A stretch of DNA of 13,282 nucleotides. It comes from Clostridia bacterium (GTDB taxonomy: Bacteria; Bacillota_A; Clostridia; Christensenellales; Aristaeellaceae). This document shows, piece by piece, positions 5,511-13,200 of this stretch. The notes beneath the pieces are model-generated. The model saw nothing but the letters and a program-made list of their open reading frames with translations. It searched no databases and was not told the origin of the DNA. Location: positions 1 to 13,282 of the forward strand of contig JAFRMB010000130.1 in NCBI GenBank assembly GCA_017430945.1. Reading direction: 5' to 3'. A program made the translations under genes and the position numbers. Within the stretch, counting starts at the first letter, position 1; every line of letters begins with the position of its first letter.

Positions 5511-6662
5511 ATGGATAAAAGAACGATCGCCATTCTCGGCGCGACGGGATCGATCGGGACGCAGGCGCTGGACATCGTGGCGCGCTATCCCGATCGATTC
5601 GATGCCGTCTGCCTGACCGCGCACAGCGCATCCGAAAAACTGTTCGACCTCGTTCGGCGCTTCCGGCCGCGATGTGCGGCGCTGGTGCAGGCGCCCGAGC
5701 ATGTTCCTGCAGACGTCCGCTTCTGCCAGTGGTATTTTGGGACGAACGCCACGGTCGATGCCCTGCTCGCCTCCGGCGCGCAGGACGCTCTGTGCGCCAT
5801 CGTCGGCATCGCCGGGCTGAATGCCGTATGGGCGGCGCTGGACGTGTGCGAGCGCGTGCTTCTGGCCAACAAGGAAGCGTTGGTCACCGGCGGCGACCTG
5901 GTCATGGCAAAAGCCTCCGACAAGGGCATCCCCATGCTGCCCGTGGACAGCGAACACTCTGCCATCTTCCAGTGCCTGCAGGCCCGTCAGGGCAACCCGG
6001 TCAGGCGCCTGCTGCTGACCGCCTCGGGCGGCGCGCTGCGGGACTGGCAAAAGGCGGATATGTACCGAGCCACCGTGAGGGATGTGCTGGCCCACCCCAC
6101 CTGGCGCATGGGCGGCAAGATCACCGTGGACTGTGCCAGCATGGTCAACAAGGGGCTCGAGATCATCGAGGCCCATCACCTCTTCAGCATGCCCGCCGAG
6201 CGGATCGATGTCGTCGTCCACCCTCAGAGCGTCATACATTCGATGATCGAATTTGAGGACGGCGCCGTTCTGGCGCAGCTGGGCATGCCGGATATGCGCG
6301 GGCCGATCGGCTATGCCATGGGATATCCTGAAAGGCTCCCCTATGACGCCATGCCCGTCGACTTCTTCGCGCTGGGCCACCTGGACTTCCTGGCGCCGGA
6401 TCCCGAACGCTTCCCCGCGCTGGGTCTGGCCATTCAGGCGCTGAAGGCGGGCGGGAGCGCGCCGGTCGTGTTGAACGGAGCCAACGAAGCCGCCGTCGAC
6501 GCCTTCCTTCACGAACAGATCCCCTTCGGGCGCATCCCGGAGATCATCGATGCCGCGCTGCAGACCGTTCCGCGGCAGGAGATCACCGGCATCGCGGACG
6601 TGTACGCCGTCGACACGGCGGCGCGCGCGGCGGCGGCGTCCGACATTCGGAGGCACATATGA
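5511..6662 (+). CDS. dxr: 1-deoxy-D-xylulose 5-phosphate reductoisomerase
   Basis: Dxr converts 1-deoxyxylulose 5-phosphate to 2-C-methylerythritol 4-phosphate with NADPH and a divalent metal, the first committed step of the MEP isoprenoid pathway. At 383 residues it has normal length. The NADPH-binding GATGSIG is at 10-16, followed by ANKEALVTGG. Metal ligands are in VDSEHS at 145-150 (Asp146, Glu148) and at Glu217 in MVNKGLEIIEAHH. The HPTWRMGGK and VVHPQSVIHSMIEF segments are intact. The flexible-loop motif reads SGGALR where many members have SGGPFR. ATG at 5511 is the only start that keeps the nucleotide-binding fold at the expected position, but no good Shine-Dalgarno precedes it. The stop overlaps the rseP start as ATGA. 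Confidence 0.96.
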   Translation: MDKRTIAILGATGSIGTQALDIVARYPDRFDAVCLTAHSASEKLFDLVRRFRPRCAALVQAPEHVPADVRFCQWYFGTNATVDALLASGAQDALCAIVGIAGLNAVWAALDVCERVLLANKEALVTGGDLVMAKASDKGIPMLPVDSEHSAIFQCLQARQGNPVRRLLLTASGGALRDWQKADMYRATVRDVLAHPTWRMGGKITVDCASMVNKGLEIIEAHHLFSMPAERIDVVVHPQSVIHSMIEFEDGAVLAQLGMPDMRGPIGYAMGYPERLPYDAMPVDFFALGHLDFLAPDPERFPALGLAIQALKAGGSAPVVLNGANEAAVDAFLHEQIPFGRIPEIIDAALQTVPRQEITGIADVYAVDTAARAAAASDIRRHI

Positions 6663-7732
6663 TCACCAACATCCTCTACGTTCTGCTTGCCCTTGTCATC
6701 CTCGGACTGATCGTCACCGTGCACGAATTCGGCCACTACCTGGTCGGCCGCCTCTGTGGGATCGGCATCGTGGAATTCTCGGTCGGCTTCGGGCCGCGGC
6801 TCATCGGCTGGGAGCGCAAGGGTATCCGGTATTCGCTGCGCGCCGTGCCGCTTGGCGGCTACTGCGCATTCGTGGGTGAAGACGAGCAGAACGACGACCC
6901 TCGGGCCATGAACAACCAACCCGTATGGAAGCGCTTTTTGACGGTGCTGGCGGGTCCTGCGATGAACTTCGTGCTGGCCTTTATCGTCTGCGTGGCGATG
7001 CTGTCGGGCTTCATGCTGGCGGAGAGCTGTCCGGTCGTGTATCGCGTCTTTGAAGGCATGCCCGCAGAGGCTGCCGGGATCCGTGCCGGCGACAGGATCG
7101 TCGAGGTATCCGGCGAACCCATCGAGATGAGCCACGAGGGCGTCGAGCACATGGTCACGCTCATACAGGCCAGCGAGCCGGGAAGCACCATCGATCTCGT
7201 GGTGGAGCGCGGCGGCGAACGGGTCGACATCGCGCTGACCACCGTCGCCGTCGTAGACGAGGCTACCGGCACGTCACACGGCCAGATCGGCATCTCCACC
7301 GGGCGCACCTTTACCCTCGGCGAGGCGCTGCGCACCTCCGTTCCCTACATGGGGGCGGTCCTGAAGACCATGCTCGACAGCCTGCGCGGCCTGTTCTTCC
7401 ACGGGGAAGGCCTGAACCAGGTCACCGGCACGGTGGGCATCATCGCCGTCGTCAGCGAGCTTTCGCGCGACGGCCTCGGCGAGGTATTGTGGCTCATACT
7501 GATCATCTCGCTGAACCTGGGCATCATCAACCTCCTGCCCCGGCCCGCTCTGGACGGCGGCCGGCGGGTTTTCCTGATCATCGAAGCCATCCGCCGCAAA
7601 CCTATCCCCCCGGAAAAGGAAGGACTGGTCCACGGCATCGGCCTGGCTCTTGTGTTTGGTCTGTTCATCGTGTTGACCGTGTATGATGTCTACCGTCTGG
7701 CCACAGGCGGGATCGGTGGCCTCATGGGATAG
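6659..7732 (+). CDS. rseP: Site-2 membrane zinc metalloprotease, RseP/RasP family
   Basis: This family cleaves transmembrane segments of regulatory or leftover membrane proteins within the bilayer, for example anti-sigma factors. HEFGH at 22-26 in the first membrane helix provides the zinc-binding His residues and catalytic Glu. NLLPRPALDGGR at 291-302 provides the third ligand (Asp299); the family more often has NLLPIPALDGGR. Between them is a single PDZ domain, roughly residues 120-200, with VFEGMPAEAAGIRAGDRIVEVSG. Further hydrophobic segments lie around 95-115, after about 265, and at the C-terminus. At 357 residues it suits the one-PDZ Gram-positive type. ATG at 6659 has GGAGG at 6649-6653 and overlaps the dxr stop, implying translational coupling. 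The substrate is not indicated here; no anti-sigma factor gene is adjacent. Confidence 0.95.
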   Translation: MITNILYVLLALVILGLIVTVHEFGHYLVGRLCGIGIVEFSVGFGPRLIGWERKGIRYSLRAVPLGGYCAFVGEDEQNDDPRAMNNQPVWKRFLTVLAGPAMNFVLAFIVCVAMLSGFMLAESCPVVYRVFEGMPAEAAGIRAGDRIVEVSGEPIEMSHEGVEHMVTLIQASEPGSTIDLVVERGGERVDIALTTVAVVDEATGTSHGQIGISTGRTFTLGEALRTSVPYMGAVLKTMLDSLRGLFFHGEGLNQVTGTVGIIAVVSELSRDGLGEVLWLILIISLNLGIINLLPRPALDGGRRVFLIIEAIRRKPIPPEKEGLVHGIGLALVFGLFIVLTVYDVYRLATGGIGGLMG

Positions 7733-7746
7733 CCGCACAAATCTAA

Positions 7747-7791
7747 AAACGGGCCCCGGCAGCATCCGTTCCATGCTGCCGGGGCCCGTTT
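7747..7791. terminator. Bidirectional intrinsic terminator between rseP and the converging minus-strand gene
   Basis: A perfect 19-bp stem (7747-7765 with 7773-7791) encloses a seven-base loop. It has an A-rich left flank and outer A-T pairs, so it can work on both strands: for rseP reading right and for the E2-like gene reading left. The minus-strand T-run is the better one (complement of CTAAAAA, 7743-7749). The plus-strand run is only three Ts. It begins 15 bases after the rseP stop and ends nine bases from the minus-strand stop. Confidence 0.92.
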
Positions 7792-7799
7792 GCATCGTA

Positions 7800-8702
7800 C
7801 TATCGGTCCTGTGGAGCCGCCGCGACCCTGGGCTCCCGGTATTCGCAGCCTTCATCGAAGCGGACGCCCTCGGGTGGCTGCTCCAGCATCTCCGGATGCT
7901 CGAGATACCGCTTCATGTCGGCAAAGAAGCGCGCGTAGTGTGCCCCCGAGCAGACACGCTCATCCGCCGTGATGCCGATGGGCAGGTAGCGCTTCATGCG
8001 CGCGACACCGTCTTCCACCACCGCTGCCTGTTCCTCCATGCCCATGCCGAAGAACAGACCCACATTGCCCCAGTTGTACAGGTGGTGATTGACGTCATGC
8101 AGACGGATCGACGCGGTGTTGGTGATGTACATGCCCACGTAGAAGGGCAGTTCCTCCATCAGGACGGCCGGTGCGATCCCGTAACGGTCCAATATGCGCA
8201 CCAGCGCCACGACGACCGTCGCCAGCCCCGGGACGGCGAACAGGAACGCGAGCAATCTGTCGACAAAGCCGGACGCCTGTTCGCCGCGATTTGCCGCCAC
8301 GGCAGCCACCATGCGATCGCGCACATCGTAAATGGTATCCGTCAGGTCGAATTTGATCTTCACCACGGCCTCGCCGGCATCGGCGTCGTGCGGATCCCTG
8401 AGGATGGTGAACGCCGCAGAGCAGTTGTTTCTGGCAAACAGCTGCTTGTTCATGATGAAGCGGTTGACCTCCGGGTTCCGGCTGATGGCGCGCACATAAG
8501 CGGCGACGATGATCTGCATATAGGAAATATGCTCGCCTTTTTCAAGTTTTTGATCCCGCACATAGCTGAACAGCTTCTCCAGATCGACGCGGTGCTTCAG
8601 GAACACCTGTGCGTCGCAGCGCATCGGCATGACATAGGGCGTGATCCGCATCACCGGATCGATACCCTTGACGCGCCTGCCATCCGGCCTTCTGCCAAAC
8701 AC
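7800..8702 (-). CDS. Stand-alone 2-oxoacid dehydrogenase E2-like (CAT-fold) protein, degenerate catalytic motif
   Basis: The sequence resembles the catalytic domain of dihydrolipoamide acyltransferases and the related chloramphenicol acetyltransferase fold. There is no lipoyl domain or peripheral-subunit-binding domain, so it is not a normal dehydrogenase E2. From the chosen GTG at 8702 it has 300 residues. A hydrophobic stretch lies at 149-170, followed by FYVGMYITNTAS, HHLYNWGNVGLFFGMG and ITADERVCSGAHYARF. The last aligns with the E2 motif DHRVxDG but has Glu248 for His and Ser252 for Asp, so ordinary acyl transfer is doubtful. GTG is favoured because GAGGGTGAG (8709-8717) lies just upstream and the protein then begins with FGRRPDGRRVK. 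The same frame extends to an ATG at 8816, but that lies inside the promoter -35 box. ATG at 8738 is possible but lacks a Shine-Dalgarno. It interrupts the conserved cluster in opposite orientation. Confidence 0.8.
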   Translation of the reverse strand: MFGRRPDGRRVKGIDPVMRITPYVMPMRCDAQVFLKHRVDLEKLFSYVRDQKLEKGEHISYMQIIVAAYVRAISRNPEVNRFIMNKQLFARNNCSAAFTILRDPHDADAGEAVVKIKFDLTDTIYDVRDRMVAAVAANRGEQASGFVDRLLAFLFAVPGLATVVVALVRILDRYGIAPAVLMEELPFYVGMYITNTASIRLHDVNHHLYNWGNVGLFFGMGMEEQAAVVEDGVARMKRYLPIGITADERVCSGAHYARFFADMKRYLEHPEMLEQPPEGVRFDEGCEYREPRVAAAPQDR

Positions 8703-8787
8703 TGAGCACTCACCCTCTCCGGCGCGCGCAGCCCGCATCGGACCATCGGCCGCGCCGCACCCTGGAATAATGACCTTCTTCCCAATC

Positions 8788-8816
8788 AATATAGCATACG
8801 GGCATGGCCGCGTCAA
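8788..8816 (-). promoter_or_regulatory. Sigma-A-type promoter for the minus-strand E2-like gene
   Basis: Read on the minus strand, TTGACG (8816-8811) and TATATT (8793-8788) are exactly 17 bases apart, with a TG one base before the -10 box (extended -10). Transcription would start near 8781, leaving an untranslated leader of about 80 nt before the GTG at 8702. It also shows that an initiation codon at 8816 cannot be used from this promoter. Confidence 0.8.
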
Positions 8817-8847
8817 GCCGCGTTGATCACACGCGGGATTAAATTTC

Positions 8848-8871
8848 CGCCCCGTAGTGCAATTCGGGGCG
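8848..8871. promoter_or_regulatory. Inverted repeat over the ispG -35 region, possible operator
   Basis: CGCCCCG (8848-8854) and CGGGGCG (8865-8871) form a perfect 7-bp dyad with a 10-base spacer. It lies between the two divergent promoters and covers the position where the ispG -35 box should be. It would be transcribed only by read-through, so a DNA-binding site is as plausible as an RNA hairpin. No regulator is identifiable. Confidence 0.35.
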
Positions 8872-8885
8872 CATTGATGTATAAT
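8857..8885 (+). promoter_or_regulatory. Promoter for ispG
   Basis: A consensus TATAAT lies at 8880-8885. At 17 bases spacing the -35 position reads GTGCAA (8857-8862), a weak match. Transcription would begin near 8892, about 30 nt before the ispG ATG. The weak -35 within a dyad suggests possible regulation. Confidence 0.6.
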
Positions 8886-8921
8886 GATATCATCATTCCA
8901 GCTTCAAAGGAGCCTGACAGC

Positions 8922-9965
8922 ATGCCTACACGCTGCGTGATCGCGGGCGGCGTCGCCATCGGCGGCGGCGCGCCCGTGAGCGTTCAAACCATGACCAACA
9001 CCGACACCCGTGATGTGTCAGCCACGCTTGCCCAGATCCGCGCCATGGCCGGCGCAGGGGCGGACATCGTGCGCGTCTCCGTGTATGATGAAGCCTGTGC
9101 CGAAGCCGTTCGCGCGCTGGTGGACGGCTCGCCCGTGCCCCTGGTGGCGGACATCCACTTTGACCACAGGCTGGCCATCCGTTCGGTCGAAAATGGCATC
9201 GCCAAGGTGCGCATCAATCCCGGCAACATCGGCGGTGAAGCCAACGTTCAACGCGTCGCCGACTGCCTGAAGGCCCACCATGTGCCCGTGCGCATCGGCG
9301 TCAATTCCGGCTCGATCGAAAAGGACATCCTGAACAAATACGGCGGCGTGACCGCCGAAGGCATGGTCGAGAGCGGGCTGAACCACGCCAGGATGCTGGA
9401 GCGGGCCGGGTTCACGGACATCGTCATGTCCTTCAAGGCCACTGACATCCGCAAGATGCTGGACGCCTGCCGGCTGGCGCACCGTCTGACGGATTACCCG
9501 CAGCACATCGGCGTCACAGAGTCCGGCACCGCCGATGTCGGCATCATGAAGAGCGCCATCGGCATCGGCGCACTGCTCATGGACGGGATCGGCGATACCA
9601 TCCGGGTCTCACTGTCCGGCGATCCGGTCCAGGAGGTCCCGGCCGGTCTTTCGATCCTGCGCGCCTGCGGGCTGCGCCGTGACGGCCTTGAGATCATCTC
9701 CTGCCCTACCTGCGGCCGCACCGGCATCGACGTGGAGGGCATCGCCCGGCGCGTGCGCGCCGAATGCGCCGACATCCATGTGCCGCTGAAGGTCGCCGTG
9801 ATGGGCTGCGTGGTCAACGGCCCGGGCGAAGCGCGGGAAGCCGACCTCGGCATCGCCGGCGGCCGGGACGGCAACGGCGTGCTGTTCGTTCGCGACCGAG
9901 CATCCAGGCCCATAAAGGGCGATCTGGCGGCCGAACTGATCCGCGAGATCCGAAGGCTCGTTTGA
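8922..9965 (+). CDS. ispG: 4-hydroxy-3-methylbut-2-enyl diphosphate synthase (IspG/GcpE)
   Basis: IspG reduces 2-C-methylerythritol 2,4-cyclodiphosphate to HMBPP, the penultimate step of the MEP pathway, using a [4Fe-4S] cluster. The ATG at 8922 has AAAGGAG at 8906-8912, nine bases away, and gives 347 residues, typical of the short bacterial type. The frame is open back to 8823, but those codons overlap the promoter. The N-terminal TIM-barrel part carries VSVQTMTNTDTRDV and LVADIHFDHRLA. NPGNIGG and GVTESGTADVG follow. The cluster ligands are visible: CPTCG at 261-265 (Cys261, Cys264), Cys296 in MGCVVNGPGEA, and Glu303. It shares the pathway with dxr upstream but is separated from it by the inverted E2-like gene and has its own promoter. 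Confidence 0.95.
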   Translation: MPTRCVIAGGVAIGGGAPVSVQTMTNTDTRDVSATLAQIRAMAGAGADIVRVSVYDEACAEAVRALVDGSPVPLVADIHFDHRLAIRSVENGIAKVRINPGNIGGEANVQRVADCLKAHHVPVRIGVNSGSIEKDILNKYGGVTAEGMVESGLNHARMLERAGFTDIVMSFKATDIRKMLDACRLAHRLTDYPQHIGVTESGTADVGIMKSAIGIGALLMDGIGDTIRVSLSGDPVQEVPAGLSILRACGLRRDGLEIISCPTCGRTGIDVEGIARRVRAECADIHVPLKVAVMGCVVNGPGEAREADLGIAGGRDGNGVLFVRDRASRPIKGDLAAELIREIRRLV

Positions 9966-10257
9966 CGCCGCGGGCCTGTCCGTCCCCTCCCTGCACAGCG
10001 CCACACCGGAGCCGCACTTCTATCTGTCAGCCTGGGGATGCGTCGTTTTTTACCCATCCTTAAGCGTATATATAGGGCATGGCGTGAACGGCAGCCGGCT
10101 ATGGATCGTTATTCGCGAAAGAATGCGAGCGGCATCTCCCGCCGGCGCACGGACGCAAATCACTTCGAACGCTTTTTCCCGCGGCACATACAGGACGGCC
10201 CGTCGACCAGATCAGGCGCCCTTCAGATACCTGTGCCCCTGCCGAAAGGAAGACAAA
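9966..10257 (+). other. 292-nt gap between ispG and polC; possible polC leader
   Basis: I find no supportable gene here. An open frame from 10038 runs into polC but has no Shine-Dalgarno and no recognisable content. The stretch TTTTTTA (10046-10052) followed by TATATATA (10067-10074) is the only AT-rich island and may hold a promoter. Downstream, a small hairpin pairs ATTC (10111-10114) with GAAT (10121-10124) around GCGAAA. No clear terminator for ispG is visible. The gap ends with the polC Shine-Dalgarno AAAGGA (10245-10250). Confidence 0.5.
10046..10074 (+). promoter_or_regulatory. Possible promoter for polC
   Basis: A TATATA -10 candidate at 10069-10074 (or 10067-10072) lies 16-18 bases after a T-rich -35 candidate (10046-10052). 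The -35 match to TTGACA is poor. The AT-rich island stands out against the GC-rich surroundings. If used, polC has a leader of about 175 nt. Confidence 0.35.
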
Positions 10258-13200
10258 ATGTCGGAACTGTGGAAAAACCTGATCGCCCGGGAAGACAAAG
10301 CCCTGGCTGAAGAACTGACACTGGCATACGTCACCGTATCCCGTAAGACCGGCGAGATGCGCGTGCGCTTCCGCAGTGACAGCATATTGAACGACGACCA
10401 GTTTGCCCTGGTGGAGCGCCAGATGGCCTCGGCCTTCCCCACCGTGCGCGTCCGGGTGCAGCTGGAATACCCCTCTCTCCGGGAGCGCGTGATGGAGGAC
10501 ATCTCCATCGCGTCCTCGCTCATGAAGTCGCTGGTGAAGCACGAGAGCCCGGGATGCATGCACTTCATCGACTGGAACGGCAAAGGCTGGAAGCTGGAGG
10601 ACGGCGTGCTGACGGTGTGTGTGTCTTCGAAGGAGGGCGCTGACTTTTTAAAGTCCCGCAAGGTGGACCGCATACTGGCGGACAAGCTCTACGATCTGTT
10701 CGGCATACGCGCCACCGCGCGCATACTGATCACCGGCGACGAAGAGGCGCGCATACAGCGCATCGCCGAGGACCGTCAGCGCGCCGAGGCTGTCCTGGCA
10801 GCGCACATGCCTTCGGAGCACGCGGAGCGGGCGAAGGCGCCTTCAGACGCGCTGATCGGACGGAATATCCACGACGCGCCCATCCCGATGAATGAGATCA
10901 CAGAGGATATCGGGCGCATGACCGTGGTCGGCGAGGTGTCCGACTTCGAGGCCCGGGATACCAAGACCGGCACATCAAAGATCATCACCTTCTCCATGAC
11001 GGACCACATGGGCTCCGTCAACTGCAAGCTGTTCATGGGCGGCAGGAACAGCCGGGAGACCGCCGCAGGCATACAGGCCCAGATGGACGCGCTTTCTGCG
11101 GCGCTCAAGCCCGGCAATTGGGTGAAGGTCAGGGGCAGCTATCGCTACGACGACTACCGGCGCGAGATGGTGCTCATGGTGAACGATCTGATGGCCGCCG
11201 AAAAGCCCGTGCGCGCGGACACGGCGCCGGAGAAGCGCGTGGAGCTGCACTGCCACACCAATTACAGCACGATGGATGCCTGCGCATCCGCCACATCGCT
11301 CATCAAGCAGGCTGCCGCCTGGGGCCACAGGGCCATCGCCATAACCGACCACGGCGTGGTACAGGCCTTTCCCGAGGCCTTTGGCGCCGCGAAGAAGAAC
11401 GGCATCAAACTGATCCCGGGCTGCGAGGGCTACCTCATCGATGACGACGCCGGCATCGTGACGTTCCCCGCGGACGGTTCAGACGTGGATCCGGCCATCG
11501 ACGCATGTACCTGGGTGGTGGTGGATGTCGAGACCACCGGGCTCAACACCTACACCGACGAGATCATCGAGATCGGCGCCGTACGCATCGAGAACGGCGT
11601 AGAGGTCGCGGCGTTTTCCGAGCTCATCGATCCCGAACGTGACGTGCCGGACAAGGTGGCTGAGCTCACGGGCATCACTACCGCCATGCTGCGCGGCAAG
11701 CGCACGCTGAAGGAGGTCATGCCTTCGTTCATCGAATTCTGCAAGGGTGCCGTGCTCGTGGCGCACAATGCCAGCTTCGACATGTCATTCTTCCGCAGGG
11801 CGTTCCGTGCAGCCGGCCACCCCTTCGACTTCACCATCGTCGATACGCTTGCACTGGTCCGAAACCAGTATCCGCGACAGAAGAGCCATAAGCTGGGCGT
11901 CATGTGCAAGCAGCTGGGCATCTCGCTTCTGAACGCCCATCGCGCCGTGCACGATGCGCGCGCCACCGGACTCATGCTGATCAAAGTGCTGCAGGAAATC
12001 GCCGCCGAAAAGGACATCCCGACGCTGGGAGACCTGAACACCTGTTTCCCCACCGACCCCGGCAAGCAGTCCTACCACATCATCCTGCTGGCGGCGACGC
12101 AGGTGGGCATGGCCAACCTGTACCGGCTGGTCAGCGAGGGCCATCTGAACTACTTCCACCGCACGCCGCGCATCCCCAGAAGCCTCATCACAAAGTACCG
12201 CGAGGGTCTGATCGTCGGTTCTGCCTGCGAGGCCGGCGAGCTGTTCCGCGCCGTGCTGGACGGCCGCGACGATCAGGAGCTCAGGCGCATCGCCGCCTTC
12301 TACGATTACCTCGAGATCCAGCCCATCGGCAACAACGAATTCCTGAAGCGCGAAGGCACCGTCGCGGATGACGAGGGCCTTCGGGCGCTGAACCGGCGCA
12401 TCGTGCAGCTTGGCGATGCCATCGGCAAACCCGTTTGCGCCACGGGAGACGTGCACTTCATGGACCCCACGGATGGTATCTACCGCGCGATCCTGCAGGC
12501 TTCCAAGGGCTATGAGGACGCCGACCATCAGCCGCCGCTGTACTTCCGCACCACCGACGACATGCTGGATGCGTTCAGCTACCTCGGCCGTGAAAAGGCC
12601 CGCGAGGTCGTCATAACGAACCCCAACGCCATCGCCGACCGGATCGGAGATGTGAAGATCTTCATCCCGCATCCAGAGGGCAAGGAGACCTTCCAGCCCT
12701 TCTGGCCCGAAGCGGAGAACGACCTGCGCACGCTGGTGAACGACAGGGCCCATGCGCTGTACGGCGACCCGCTGCCGGAGATCGTTCAGAAGCGCATCGA
12801 CAAGGAGCTGGGCGCCATCATCGGTTACGGCTTCTCCACGCTGTACATGATCGCGGTGAAGCTGGTGGCAAAGTCGCTGTCCGACGGCTACATCGTTGGC
12901 TCCCGCGGCTCGGTCGGCTCGTCACTGGTTGCGTTCCTCTCCGGCATCACCGAGGTCAACGCGCTGCCGCCCCACTACGCCTGCCCGAAGTGCAAACACA
13001 CCGAATTCGACCCGGACCCGCGCTGTACCACCGGTCTTGACCTGCCTCCCAAGACCTGCCCGGAATGCGGGACGATGATGAACAAGGACGGCTTCAACAT
13101 CCCCTTCGAGGTGTTCCTGGGCTTCAAGGGCGACAAGGTGCCCGACATCGACCTGAACTTCTCCGGCGTGTATCAGCCGGTGGCCCACAACTACGTGAAG

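Noticed and set aside
5106..6656. Long minus-strand open frame opposite cdsA and dxr (516 codons)
   Set aside because: It lies opposite the clearly real cdsA end and dxr, has the Arg/Gly/His/Asp-rich composition of a reverse-complement shadow in GC-rich DNA, and has no recognisable domain.
948..8702. Insertion sequences, CRISPR arrays, tRNA genes or a toxin-antitoxin or defence system
   Set aside because: I looked for transposase motifs, regular repeats, cloverleaf-like GC-rich segments and paired small genes, and found none that could be supported.
7683..8705. Plus-strand open frame opposite the E2-like gene (340 codons)
   Set aside because: It reads through the 19-bp terminator and mirrors the E2-like gene, which has recognisable family motifs and its own promoter on the minus strand.
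8703..8816. N-terminal extension of the E2-like gene to an ATG at 8816
   Set aside because: The ATG coincides with the -35 box of the gene's own promoter, so it would not be on the transcript.
10038..10310. Possible 90-codon gene overlapping the polC start
   Set aside because: No Shine-Dalgarno, Arg-rich composition, overlap with polC in another frame and with the probable promoter.
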